Below are positions 25,345 through 34,932 of a DNA stretch of 64,000 nucleotides, in pieces. Position 1 is the first letter of the stretch. Each line of letters opens with the position of its first letter. The notes beneath the pieces were generated by a model. The model was not told the origin of the DNA. It did no database searches and saw only the letters and a list, made by a program, of their open reading frames with translations. The DNA lies in assembly GCA_024235835.1 (NCBI GenBank), contig JACKLQ010000001.1, forward strand, positions 1,240,001 to 1,304,000, given 5' to 3'. A program made the position numbers and the translations under genes. The stretch comes from Thiobacillus sp. GTDB taxonomy: Bacteria > Pseudomonadota > Gammaproteobacteria > Burkholderiales > Thiobacillaceae.

Positions 25345-26094
25345 TCAGGATGACTTGCCAGAAAGCTCGTCCGCCAGGGCCTGGGCGGCAGTGAAGTCCA
25401 GGGTGCCCTCGTAGATGGCACGGCCGGTGATGGCCCCCATGATGCCCTCGGCCTCCACGGCGCACAGCTTGCGCACGTCGTCCAGATTGGTGATGCCGCC
25501 GCTGGCGATGACCGGAATGGTGAGGGCCTGGGCCAGCTTCACGGTAGCCTCGATATTCACGCCGGAGAGCATGCCGTCCCGGCCGATGTCGGTGTACACC
25601 ACGGATTCAACGCCGTAGTCCTCGAAGCGCCTGGCCAGGTCCACCACATCGTGGCCCGTCACCTTGGACCAGCCTTCCACCGCCACCTTGCCGTCCTTGG
25701 CGTCCAGTCCCACGATGATGTGGCCGGGGAAAGCGATGCAGGCGTCGTGCAGGAAGCCGGGATTCTTCACCGCCGCGCTGCCGATGATGACGTAGGTGAT
25801 GCCGTCGTCCAGGTAGCGCTCGATGGTGTCCAGATCCCGGATGCCTCCGCCCAGTTGCACGGGAATCTCGTCTCCCACCGCCTGGACGATGGCCTGGATG
25901 GCCTTCTCGTTCACGGGCTTGCCGGCGAAGGCGCCGTTCAGGTCCACCAGGTGAAGTCGGCGGGCACCGCTGGCCAGCCATTTCTCGGCCATCTCGGCCG
26001 GATTGGCGGAAAACACCGTGGCGCTGTCCATTTCGCCCTGCTTGAGGCGAACACATTGCCCATCCTTCAGATCAATCGCGGGAATGATCAGCAT
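25345..26094 (-). CDS. hisA: ProFAR isomerase
   Basis: A 249-residue TIM barrel, homologue of HisF, for the isomerisation of ProFAR to PRFAR. MLIIPAIDLKDGQCVRLKQG contains the catalytic Asp8, and VYTDIGRDGMLSG the second catalytic Asp. PVQLGGGIRD and IGSAAVKNP bind phosphate. It follows hisH by 18 bases. Confidence 0.97.
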   Translation of the reverse strand: MLIIPAIDLKDGQCVRLKQGEMDSATVFSANPAEMAEKWLASGARRLHLVDLNGAFAGKPVNEKAIQAIVQAVGDEIPVQLGGGIRDLDTIERYLDDGITYVIIGSAAVKNPGFLHDACIAFPGHIIVGLDAKDGKVAVEGWSKVTGHDVVDLARRFEDYGVESVVYTDIGRDGMLSGVNIEATVKLAQALTIPVIASGGITNLDDVRKLCAVEAEGIMGAITGRAIYEGTLDFTAAQALADELSGKSS

Positions 26095-26112
26095 TGCCTA
26101 CGTCCTATGGTC

Positions 26113-26751
26113 CTAAACGTTCCAGGTCACAAAATTGGCGAGCAGCCGCAAACCTGCGGTAGCGCTCTTTTCCGGGTGGAATTGCACGGCAAAAAGGTTG
26201 TCCCGGGCCACCGCACAGGCGAATTCGAAGGGGTAGCGGGCCGTGCCTGCCACCACGTCGCGATCCGTGGGGTCACAGTAATAGCTGTGCACGAAATAGA
26301 AGCGCTCGTTGTCGCCGATGCCGTTCCACAAGGGGTGGGCCTGGGCTTGGAGCACCTCGTTCCACCCTATGTGGGGCACCTTGAGCTTGTTACCCGCCTC
26401 GTCATGCATGGCCTCGGCGGGAAACAGGCGCACGTTGCCTGGCAGTATGCCCAGGCCGGCACAGTCCCCTTCCTCGGAATGGTCGAACAGGGCCTGCATG
26501 CCCAGGCAGATGCCAAGGAATGGCCGGTTGGCCGCCGCATCCTTGACGACGCCGATAAGGCCTCGGCCGTCCAGTTCGCGAATGCAATCCGCCATGGCCC
26601 CCACGCCGGGAAACACCACCTTGCCCGCTGCCTGGATGACGGCGGGATCGGAAGTCACGGCGACCTTGGCCTGGGGCGCCACGTGCTCGAAGGCCTTGGA
26701 CACGGACAGCAGGTTGCCCATGCCGTAGTCGATGATGGCGATGTCGGTCAT
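26113..26751 (-). CDS. hisH: imidazole glycerol phosphate synthase glutaminase subunit
   Basis: A 212-residue class I glutamine amidotransferase. The nucleophile is in FLGICLGMQALF, and the His-Glu pair is in VQFHPEKS. It supplies ammonia to HisF. ATG 26751 lies 83 bases after hisB, in a gap holding two palindromes. Confidence 0.97.
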   Translation of the reverse strand: MTDIAIIDYGMGNLLSVSKAFEHVAPQAKVAVTSDPAVIQAAGKVVFPGVGAMADCIRELDGRGLIGVVKDAAANRPFLGICLGMQALFDHSEEGDCAGLGILPGNVRLFPAEAMHDEAGNKLKVPHIGWNEVLQAQAHPLWNGIGDNERFYFVHSYYCDPTDRDVVAGTARYPFEFACAVARDNLFAVQFHPEKSATAGLRLLANFVTWNV

Positions 26752-26825
26752 GTCAGCACGCGCCGGGCCGCCCCAAGCGTGCTGACACCCCCTCGGGGGG
26801 CAGTGAGCTCGGCGAACATGGGGGC
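26752..26825. repeat. two palindromes between hisB and hisH (REP-like copy B)
   Basis: First, GTCAGCACGC (26752-26761) and GCGTGCTGAC (26777-26786) form a 10-bp perfect stem with a 15-base loop. Second, CCCCC-TC-GGGGGG followed by CAGTGAGCTCGGCGAAC and GGGGGCC (26788-26825) resembles the copy at 23731. Both lie inside the his transcript and could shape RNA processing. Confidence 0.55.
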
Positions 26826-26834
26826 CGTTTCATT

Positions 26835-27422
26835 TCAGAGGGTGCCCTTGGTGGACGGCATGACGCCCCCCATGCGGGCATCCATTTCCAATGCCATGCG
26901 CAGGGCCCGTCCGAAGGCCTTGAACACTGTCTCAGCCTGGTGGTGGGCGTTCACGCCTCGCAGGTTGTCCACGTGCAGGGTCACGCCGGCGTGATTGACG
27001 AAGCCCTGGAAGAATTCCCGGAACAGGTCCACGTCGAAGTCGCCGATGCGGGCCCGGGTGAAGTCCACGTGGAACTCCAGGCCGGGCCGGCCGGACAGGT
27101 CGACCACCACCCGGGACAGGGCTTCGTCCAGAGGCACGTAGGCATGGCCGTAGCGGCGGATGCCCTTCTTGTCCCCCACGGCCTTGGAGAAGGCCTGGCC
27201 CAGGGTGATGCCGATGTCCTCGGCGGTATGGTGGGCATCGATGTGCAAGTCGCCCTTGGCCTGGATGTTGATATCCACCAGGCCGTGGCGGGCCACCTGG
27301 TCCAGCATGTGCTCCAGGAAGGGCAGGCCCGTGTCCAGGCTGCACTTGCCGGTGCCGTCCAGATCAATGACGGCGCGGACCTGGGTTTCCAGGGTGTTAC
27401 GGGAGATGTCGGCTTGCCGCAT
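26835..27422 (-). CDS. hisB: imidazoleglycerol-phosphate dehydratase
   Basis: A 195-residue monofunctional dehydratase (step 6). Metal ligands are in FLEHMLDQVARHG, DAHHTAEDIGITLGQA, VNHAGVTLHVD and NAHHQAETVFKAFGRALR. There is no N-terminal phosphatase domain, so histidinol-phosphate phosphatase must be encoded elsewhere. First gene of the hisBHAFIE-hinT-tatABC run; the 200-base gap before it is shared with divergent hisC. Confidence 0.97.
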   Translation of the reverse strand: MRQADISRNTLETQVRAVIDLDGTGKCSLDTGLPFLEHMLDQVARHGLVDINIQAKGDLHIDAHHTAEDIGITLGQAFSKAVGDKKGIRRYGHAYVPLDEALSRVVVDLSGRPGLEFHVDFTRARIGDFDVDLFREFFQGFVNHAGVTLHVDNLRGVNAHHQAETVFKAFGRALRMALEMDARMGGVMPSTKGTL

Positions 27423-27621
27423 GGGGATAACGTGTCGAGACGAGAGTCGCGTTGTGTTCTTACGCTGGAATGCGTCAGGTGCGCTGGAACGTGATCCGTA
27501 ATATCGCGTGAAGCGGGGAAATAGGGCTGCATGATAACATCAGCCGCGCCGTAGATTTCCAGCCGAATCTGAGAGTTTTTAAGGTTTCGCCGTCCGCTCC
27601 AACCCTATTGAACCCGCATCC

Positions 27622-28698
27622 ATGAACCGCTACTGGAGCGCCGTGGTCCACGGCCTTACCCCCTACGTACCCGGCGAACAGCCCAAACTTCCGGGCCTGA
27701 TCAAGCTCAACACCAACGAGAACCCCTACCCCCCTTCCCCCAAGGTGCTGGAAGCCATGCGCGGCGAGGTGGGCGACGGCCTTCGCCTCTACCCGGATCC
27801 CAACGCAGACCGGCTCAAAACGGCAATCGCCGATTACTACGGCGCTTACGGCATTACCCCCCGCCAGGTGTTCGTGGGCAACGGCTCCGACGAAGTGCTG
27901 GGCCACACCTTCCTGGGCCTGCTGAAGCACGACGCCCCCCTGCTGTTCCCGGACGTGACCTACAGCTTCTACCCGGTCTATTGCGGCCTGTATGGCATCG
28001 ACGGCCGCTCCGTGCCCCTGGACGACGACTTCGCCATCCGGGTGGACGACTACCTGGCGGCCCCCGCCTGCGGCGCCATCATCTTCCCCAACCCCAACGC
28101 ACCCACGGGCCGGTTGCTGGCACGGGTGGAGATCGAACGCCTTCTGGTGGGCCGCCCCGACGTGCCCGTAGTGGTAGACGAGGCCTACATCGACTTCGGC
28201 GGCGAGTCGGCCGTCGCCCTTGTGGACCGCCACCCCAACCTGCTGGTGATCCAGACCCTGTCCAAGTCCCGTTCCCTGGCGGGGCTGCGGGTGGGTTTCG
28301 CCGTGGGCCACCCGGACCTCATCGAGGCCCTGGAACGGGTGAAGAACAGCTTCAACTCCTATCCCCTGGACCGCCTTGCCATCGCTGGCGGCGTGGCGGC
28401 CATGGAAGACGGGGATCACTTCGAACGCACCTGCCAGGCCGTCATCGCCAGCCGGAAGCGTCTGACACAGGATATGGAGGAAGCGGGATTCGTGGTGCTG
28501 CCCTCGGGGGCCAACTTCATCTTCGCCCGCCACCCCCAGCAGGATGCAGGGGCACTGGCCGCCGCCTTGCGGGCCCGCAACATCATCGTGCGTCACTTCA
28601 AGCTGCCCCGCATCGACCAGTTCCTGCGCATCACCATCGGCACCGATGCCGAGTGTGGCGCCTTGCTGGCGGCCCTGAAGGAAATACTGGCCAGTTAG
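27622..28698 (+). CDS. hisC: histidinol-phosphate aminotransferase, on the opposite strand to the other his genes
   Basis: A 358-residue class I/II PLP aminotransferase for step 7. KLNTNENPYPPSP is the HisC substrate loop, VGNGSDEVL, FPNPNAPTG, VDEAYIDF and the PLP lysine region TLSKSRSLAGLRVG (Lys215) are all present, so it looks active. It lies between hisD and hisB but reads the other way, so it is outside the minus-strand his transcripts and must use its own promoter in 27423-27621, divergent from hisB. No clear ribosome site precedes ATG 27622. The hairpin beyond its stop lacks a T-run on its own strand. Confidence 0.96.
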   Translation: MNRYWSAVVHGLTPYVPGEQPKLPGLIKLNTNENPYPPSPKVLEAMRGEVGDGLRLYPDPNADRLKTAIADYYGAYGITPRQVFVGNGSDEVLGHTFLGLLKHDAPLLFPDVTYSFYPVYCGLYGIDGRSVPLDDDFAIRVDDYLAAPACGAIIFPNPNAPTGRLLARVEIERLLVGRPDVPVVVDEAYIDFGGESAVALVDRHPNLLVIQTLSKSRSLAGLRVGFAVGHPDLIEALERVKNSFNSYPLDRLAIAGGVAAMEDGDHFERTCQAVIASRKRLTQDMEEAGFVVLPSGANFIFARHPQQDAGALAAALRARNIIVRHFKLPRIDQFLRITIGTDAECGALLAALKEILAS

Positions 28699-28706
28699 AA
28701 CTAAAA

Positions 28707-28726
28707 ACCCCGGCCTGGGCCGGGGT
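28707..28726 (-). terminator. intrinsic terminator after hisD
   Basis: CCCCGGCC / GGCCGGGG (28708-28725, two-base loop) is followed on the minus strand by TTTTTAG, so it ends the hisG-hisD transcript. A second weaker stem, ACCGGCC / GGCCGGT, lies at 28752-28767 between it and the hisD stop. Confidence 0.75.
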
Positions 28727-28770
28727 GCTGGCGTTATCACGAATTCATGCCACCGGCCCAGGCCGGTTCA

Positions 28771-30084
28771 TCAACGCTCGAAGCGGTACTCCGCCGAACG
28801 GCCGTGGGCCTGGAGCCCCTCGCCGTAGGCCAGGGCGGCGGCGATCTCGCCCAGGGTGCGGGCACCGGCTTCCGATACCTGGATGAGGCTGGAGCGCTTC
28901 TGGAAGTCGTACACCCCCAGGGGCGAGGAGAAGCGGGCCGTGCGGGAGGTGGGCAGCACGTGGTTGGGGCCGGCGCAGTAGTCCCCCAGGGCTTCGCAGG
29001 TGTGCCGCCCCATGAAAATGGCGCCGGCGTGGCGGATCAGGGGCAGCATGGCCTGGGGGTCTTCCACCGACAACTCCAGGTGTTCCGGGGCGATGAAGTT
29101 GGCGATTTCCGCCGCCTGGGCCAGGTCCTTGCAGTGGATCAGGCCTGCCCGGTTGCCGATGGAGGTGGAGATCACTTCCTGGCGGGGCATGGAAGGCAGC
29201 AGCTTGGCCACGCTGGCCTGGACCGCGTCCAGGAAGGCCGCATCCGGGCTGATTAGGATGGCCTGGGCCAGCTCATCGTGTTCCGCCTGGGAAAAGAGGT
29301 CCATGGCGATCCAGTCCGGGTTCGTCTTGCCGTCGCAGATCACCAGGATCTCCGAGGGGCCGGCGATCATATCGATGCCGACGATGCCGAACACCCGTCG
29401 CTTGGCCTCCGCCACATAGGCGTTGCCCGGGCCGACGATCTTGTCCACCTGGGGGATGGTCTGGGTGCCGTAGGCCAGGGCGCCCACGGCCTGGGCACCA
29501 CCGATGGTGAACACCCGGTCCGCGCCAGAGATGGCGGCGGCGGCCAGCACCAGGTCGTTCCTGATGCCATCCGGCGTGGGCACCACCATGATGAGTTCCT
29601 TCACGCCGGCCACCTTGGCCGGGATGGCATTCATGAGCACGGAGGAGGGATAGGCCGCCTTGCCGCCGGGCACGTACAGTCCCACCCGATCCAGGGGGGT
29701 GACCTGCTGGCCCAGAAGGGTGCCGTCAGCCTCGGTATAGGTCCAGGACTCCTGGCGCTGCTTCTCGTGGTAGACATGAACCCGCTCCGCGGCCAGCTCC
29801 AGGGCTTTCAAGAGACGCAGGGGCAGGTTGGCCTTGGCGGCTTCCAGGTCGGCCTTGCTCAATTCCAGGTCGGCCATGGCGCCCACCTGCATGCGGTCGT
29901 AGCGGGCGGTGTATTCCATCACCGCTGCGTCGCCCCGGGCCCGTACCGCCCCAAGGATTTCCGTCACGGCGTTCTGGATGCCGCTGTCCGTGGCGTCATT
30001 GAAGGCCAGGAGATGGGCCAGCCGGGACTGGAAATCATCAGCTGAGGCGTCGAGTCGGGTGATATTGGGGATGTCCATGGTCAT
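28771..30084 (-). CDS. hisD: histidinol dehydrogenase
   Basis: A protein of about 437 residues that oxidises histidinol to histidine (last step). DRVGLYVPGGKAAYPSSVLMNA, KIVGPGNAYVAEAKR, DMIAGPSEI and ALGDYCAGPNHVLPTS are the zinc and NAD sites. Starts at ATG 30084 or ATG 30078 are equally possible; the TTG upstream is unlikely. It follows hisG by about 16 bases. Confidence 0.96.
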   Translation of the reverse strand: MTMDIPNITRLDASADDFQSRLAHLLAFNDATDSGIQNAVTEILGAVRARGDAAVMEYTARYDRMQVGAMADLELSKADLEAAKANLPLRLLKALELAAERVHVYHEKQRQESWTYTEADGTLLGQQVTPLDRVGLYVPGGKAAYPSSVLMNAIPAKVAGVKELIMVVPTPDGIRNDLVLAAAAISGADRVFTIGGAQAVGALAYGTQTIPQVDKIVGPGNAYVAEAKRRVFGIVGIDMIAGPSEILVICDGKTNPDWIAMDLFSQAEHDELAQAILISPDAAFLDAVQASVAKLLPSMPRQEVISTSIGNRAGLIHCKDLAQAAEIANFIAPEHLELSVEDPQAMLPLIRHAGAIFMGRHTCEALGDYCAGPNHVLPTSRTARFSSPLGVYDFQKRSSLIQVSEAGARTLGEIAAALAYGEGLQAHGRSAEYRFER

Positions 30085-30100
30085 GCAGCTCGCGGGCAAG

Positions 30101-30760
30101 TTATGGAGTGGGGACGCCTTTGCTTACGGCGCCCTTGAAGGCTTCAATGATAGGGTGAATCCCGGCGTGTTTCAGCTTCAATGCAGCCTGGTTCACCACC
30201 AGGCGGGAACTGATGTCCATGATGGACTCCACCGCCTCCAGGTTGTTGGCCTTGAGGGTGCCGCCGGTGGACACCAGGTCGACGATGACGTCGGACAGGC
30301 CCACCAGAGGCGCCAGTTCCATGGAGCCGTAGAGCTTGATCAGGTCCACATGCACGCCCTTGGCGGCGAAATGCAGCCGGGCGGTGTTCACGTACTTGGT
30401 GGCCACCCGCAGGCGGGCACCCCGCTTCACCTTGCCGGCGTAGTCGAAGCCCACGGGCACGGCCACCATCATGCGGCACTTGGCGATGTCCAGGTCCACG
30501 GGCTGGTACAAGCCTTCGCCGCCATGCTCGATGAGCACGTCCTTGCCGGCGATGCCCATGTCCGCCGCGCCGTGCTGCACATAGGTGGGCACGTCCGTGG
30601 CCCGCACGATGATGAGGCGCACGTCGGGCCGGTTGGTGTCGATGATGAGCTTGCGGGAGGACTCCGGGCTCTCGTTGGGGGTGATGCCCGCCGCCGCCAG
30701 CAGGGGCAGGGTCTCTTCGAAAATGCGGCCCTTGGACAGGGCCAGGGTGATTTGGGTCAT
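30101..30760 (-). CDS. hisG: ATP phosphoribosyltransferase, short form
   Basis: A 219-residue catalytic subunit for the first, committed step. LALSKGRIFEETLPLLA is the start and VDLVSTGGTLKANNL the PRPP loop. It lacks the C-terminal regulatory domain, so it is the short form that needs HisZ for activity and histidine feedback; hisZ is not in this window. Its start lies only 7 bases after the stop of the PIN toxin gene, so the toxin-antitoxin promoter could drive it. Confidence 0.96.
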   Translation of the reverse strand: MTQITLALSKGRIFEETLPLLAAAGITPNESPESSRKLIIDTNRPDVRLIIVRATDVPTYVQHGAADMGIAGKDVLIEHGGEGLYQPVDLDIAKCRMMVAVPVGFDYAGKVKRGARLRVATKYVNTARLHFAAKGVHVDLIKLYGSMELAPLVGLSDVIVDLVSTGGTLKANNLEAVESIMDISSRLVVNQAALKLKHAGIHPIIEAFKGAVSKGVPTP

Positions 30761-30767
30761 GTGTGTT

Positions 30768-31154
30768 CTACCAAATGCGTTTCACGCCGTAATCGGACAG
30801 CTTGGTGTCCGCCGACACCAGGGTCAGTTTCTCTGCCTGGGCCTGGGCCACCAGCAGGCGGTCAAAGGGATCGCGATGATGGAAGGGCAAGGTTTCCACC
30901 CGGGCCGCGTGACGGAAATCGATGTTGAGCAGGGAAAAACCGTTGGCGGCCAACTGCTCCGGGATGAATCGGTCCAGGGGCATGGCCAGCCCCAGCTTGC
31001 CCAGGCTGGATTTGATGGCCATCTCCCAGCAGCTGGCCAGGCTGAGAAAGCACGTGTTGGCCTCGTCCGCGATGGCCTTGCGGGCCTTGGCTGACAACTC
31101 CGGGGCGTCGTTCACCCACCAGAGGAAGGTGTGGGTATCCAGCAGCAGTTGCAT
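30768..31154 (-). CDS. PIN-domain toxin (VapC-like)
   Basis: A 128-residue PIN ribonuclease. MQLLLDTHTFLWW carries the first acidic residue, SLASCWEMAIK the Glu, and HHRDPFDRLLVAQA the paired Asp residues, with LVSADTKLSDYGV at the end. This is the DTHxxLWW subgroup paired with Phd-type antitoxins. ATG 31154 overlaps the antitoxin stop by 4 bases (ATGA). Such enzymes cut RNA when freed of antitoxin; the target is unknown. It is embedded between murA and hisG. Confidence 0.9.
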   Translation of the reverse strand: MQLLLDTHTFLWWVNDAPELSAKARKAIADEANTCFLSLASCWEMAIKSSLGKLGLAMPLDRFIPEQLAANGFSLLNIDFRHAARVETLPFHHRDPFDRLLVAQAQAEKLTLVSADTKLSDYGVKRIW

Positions 31155-31381
31155 CACTGGTAGTCGCCAAAATCCGCAGGTGTGGCGTCAAAGTCCGGCG
31201 CCATGTGCAATATCTGCCCCTTGGCCGACCCCGGCGTGCGCCCCCGCTTGACTGGCACAATGGGGGTCAGTCGCAGCAAGGGTTTGTTGTCCTTGGCAAT
31301 GACAACTTCCTCGCCCAGCAAGGCTTTTTGCACCAGCTCGGAAAAGTGGCTTTTCGCTTCTGCAATGTTGAATTGGCTCAT
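31154..31381 (-). CDS. Phd/YefM-type antitoxin
   Basis: A 75-residue antitoxin. MSQFNIAEAKSHFSELVQKA and EEVVIAKDNKPLLRLTPI are the Phd/YefM DNA-binding fold, followed by a linker and an acidic C-terminal tail (PDFDATPADFGDYQ) that should wrap the toxin. It starts 18 bases after a perfect palindrome, its likely operator. Confidence 0.9.
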   Translation of the reverse strand: MSQFNIAEAKSHFSELVQKALLGEEVVIAKDNKPLLRLTPIVPVKRGRTPGSAKGQILHMAPDFDATPADFGDYQ

Positions 31382-31398
31382 AGGACAGGCGCTCGATC

Positions 31399-31433
31399 AA
31401 TCATGTTGGTCATTTTATATGACCAACATGATT
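31399..31433. promoter_or_regulatory. perfect 15-bp palindrome, probable toxin-antitoxin operator
   Basis: Arms AATCATGTTGGTCAT (31399-31413) and its exact reverse complement (31419-31433), with a 5-base AT spacer. It lies immediately upstream of the antitoxin gene and downstream of the murA stop (31442). Phd-type antitoxins repress their own promoter at such sites. Confidence 0.8.
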
Positions 31434-31441
31434 CCCTCAAG

Positions 31442-32699
<1,258 letters not shown>

Positions 32700-32707
<8 letters not shown>

Positions 32708-32942
32708 TGGCCGCTTTCCACTCCTCCGGGGTCAGGGTGCGCATGGACAGGGCGTGGATCTCGGCCTTCATCCTGTCGCCCAGGGCCTGGTAGACCCGCT
32801 GGTGGCGGGCCACCGGCAGCTTGCCGGCGAACTCGGCGCTGACGATGACGGCTTCGAAGTGCTGGCCGTCGCCGGCCACTTTCAGGTAGTCGCAGGGCAG
32901 ATTCGCGGCGATCCAGTCCTGGATTTGTTGGGGAGTAACCAT
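32700..32942 (-). CDS. ibaG: BolA/IbaG-family protein
   Basis: An 80-residue BolA-fold protein: DYLKVAGDGQHFEAVIVSAEF, then the conserved GKLPVARHQRVYQALGDRMKAEIHALSMRT. The family works with monothiol glutaredoxins on iron-sulfur cluster traffic; IbaG next to murA is a conserved proteobacterial pairing. The start is ATG 32942; an upstream TTG is unlikely. Confidence 0.93.
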
Positions 32943-32959
32943 TTGAAAATCCAAAAATT

Positions 32960-33715
32960 TCAGTGGCGGAGTTTATAGCCCGAACGCAGCATCCACAAAG
33001 TGAACAGCGAGGAAAGCAGGGCCGTGGGGGCCACCACGGCCAGGCCCAGCCAGGGACTCACGTCCGACAGCCCGAAGAAACCAAAGCGGAAACCGTCGAT
33101 CATGTAGAACACCGGGTTGAAATGGGACACCCCCTGCCAGAAGGCCGGCAGGGAATGGATGGAATAGAACACGCCGGACAGGAAGGTCAGGGGCATGATG
33201 GCGAAGTTCTGCACCCCCGCCAGATGGTCGAATTTCTCCGCCCAGATGCCCGCCATCATGCCGACGCAGGCAAAAACCACCCCGGCTGCCACGGCAAAGC
33301 TCAGCACCCACAGGGGATGACGCATCTCCAGGTCGGCGAAGAACAGTCCCACCAGCATTACGCCCACGCCGATCACCAGGCCCCGCACCAGGGCAGCCAG
33401 CATGTAGGCCAGGAAGAACTCCATGTAGGACAGGGGCGGCAGCAGCACGAACACGATGTTGCCCGTGATCTTGGACTGGATCAGGGAGGAGGAGGAATTG
33501 GCGAAGGCGTTCTGCAGCAGTGACATCATCACCAGCCCAGGCATGAGGAAGGCGGTGTAGCCGACTCCGGGATAGACCTCCACATGGGCCTCCAGTACGT
33601 GGGAGAAGATGAGCAGGTACAGCAGGGCCGTGAGGATGGGGGCCGCCACGGTTTGCAGCAGCACCTTCCAGAAGCGCAGGATCTCCTTCTTGAACAGTGT
33701 CCAGAAGCCGATCAC
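32960..33715 (-). CDS. ABC-2 type transporter permease
   Basis: A 251-residue protein with six membrane helices, the ABC-2 permease type (YadH group). FLMPGLVMMSLLQNAFANSSSSLIQSKITGN and GVFYSIHSLPAFWQGVSHFNPVFYMIDGFRFG are its signature regions. It overlaps the ATPase gene by 4 bases. The substrate is unknown; its place between mla and murA suggests an envelope substrate. Confidence 0.92.
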   Translation of the reverse strand: MIGFWTLFKKEILRFWKVLLQTVAAPILTALLYLLIFSHVLEAHVEVYPGVGYTAFLMPGLVMMSLLQNAFANSSSSLIQSKITGNIVFVLLPPLSYMEFFLAYMLAALVRGLVIGVGVMLVGLFFADLEMRHPLWVLSFAVAAGVVFACVGMMAGIWAEKFDHLAGVQNFAIMPLTFLSGVFYSIHSLPAFWQGVSHFNPVFYMIDGFRFGFFGLSDVSPWLGLAVVAPTALLSSLFTLWMLRSGYKLRH

Positions 33716-34626
33716 GGCGAGGCCTCCTGCATCACCTTGATGAACACCTCTTCCAGGTCGGGCTGGCGGACAGCCAGGTCCCGGATGCCCACGCCGGCCT
33801 GGCGCAGGTCCGCCAGAATGCCCTCCAGCTCGGTGTAATCAGGCAGGTCCAGCAGATAACGCCCCCCTTCCCTGCCCTTGAGGCGGGGCAGTAGGAAGGC
33901 AGGCAATTCGGTGTCGATCTCCAGCACCAGACGGCGTTCAGCTCCGGCCCGCAGCAGGTTGGCGGTGCGGTCCAGGGCGACGATGCGGCCATCCTTCAGC
34001 ATGGCCACCCGTTCGCACAGGGTTTCCGCTTCTTCCAGGTAATGGGTGGTGAGCAGGATGGTGTGCCCCTGCTCATTGAGTTGGCGAATGAAGGCCCACA
34101 GGGACTGGCGCAGCTCCACGTCCACCCCGGCGGTGGGCTCATCCAGGACGATGACGGGGGGGCGGTGCACCAGGGCCTGGGCCACCAGGGCGCGGCGCTT
34201 CATGCCGCCGGACAGGCGGCGCATATTGGTGTCCGCCTTGTCCGTCAGGCCCAGGTGGGCCAGGAGTTCGTCGATCCAGGCGTCGTTCCGGCGCAGGCCG
34301 AAGTAGCCGGCCTGGAACACCAGGGATTCCCGCACCGTGAAGAAGGGGTCGAATACCAGTTCCTGGGGCACCACCCCCAGCTGGCGCCGGGCCTCCCGGT
34401 AGTTCCGCACCACGTCGTGGCCCATGATCTCGGCGGTGCCCGCCGTGGCCCTGGCCAGGCCTGCCAGGATGCTGATGAGGGTGGTCTTGCCCGCGCCATT
34501 GGGGCCCAACAGGGCGAAGAACTCCCCTTGCCGAATGTCCAGGTCCACGCCGCGCAGGGCATGGACCCGGGAATTCACGCCAATGAAGGCCTTTTCCAGG
34601 CCGCGAATGCGGACCGCCGAGGTCAT
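33712..34626 (-). CDS. ABC transporter ATP-binding protein (YadG type)
   Basis: A 304-residue ABC ATPase: Walker A LLGPNGAGKTTLI, signature RRLSGGMKRR, Walker B VIVLDEPTAGVD, and H-loop TTHYLEEAE. The C-terminal ~80 residues form the accessory domain typical of ABC-2 exporters. Pairs with the permease at 32960. Confidence 0.94.
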   Translation of the reverse strand: MTSAVRIRGLEKAFIGVNSRVHALRGVDLDIRQGEFFALLGPNGAGKTTLISILAGLARATAGTAEIMGHDVVRNYREARRQLGVVPQELVFDPFFTVRESLVFQAGYFGLRRNDAWIDELLAHLGLTDKADTNMRRLSGGMKRRALVAQALVHRPPVIVLDEPTAGVDVELRQSLWAFIRQLNEQGHTILLTTHYLEEAETLCERVAMLKDGRIVALDRTANLLRAGAERRLVLEIDTELPAFLLPRLKGREGGRYLLDLPDYTELEGILADLRQAGVGIRDLAVRQPDLEEVFIKVMQEASP

Positions 34627-34638
34627 GGCAAAGAACGG

Positions 34639-34932
34639 TTATAGATGCTCAGCCACGCCATAGAGCTTGGCGAGGCTGAGCAGGCTGTCCGAGACGGATT
34701 GAATCTGGATGGTTTGGCCGCTGGAGGCGGCAAAGCGCCGCAGGCCCAGGATCAGGCTGATGGCGGATGAATCCATGTGCCCCACCCGGGACAGGTCGAA
34801 CCTGGATACCCCCTGCTGGATCGCCGCCTTGCCCTGGGCCAGCATGCGGGCGGCATGGGCCAGGGTCAGGTTGCCTTCCAGGAAGGCAACCTGTCCGTCG
34901 ACCCGCAGTTCCGCGTTTCCCTGCTTTTCCAT
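34639..34932 (-). CDS. mlaB: STAS-domain protein MlaB
   Basis: A 97-residue STAS protein. DLSRVGHMDSSAISLILGLRRF carries the conserved Asp-Ser-Ser. MlaB binds MlaF and stabilises the MlaFEDB lipid transporter. ATG 34932 overlaps the mlaC stop. Confidence 0.92.
   Translation of the reverse strand: MEKQGNAELRVDGQVAFLEGNLTLAHAARMLAQGKAAIQQGVSRFDLSRVGHMDSSAISLILGLRRFAASSGQTIQIQSVSDSLLSLAKLYGVAEHL

Noticed and set aside
30101..30760. HisG looking truncated (219 residues)
   Set aside because: This is the normal short form that works with HisZ, not a broken gene.
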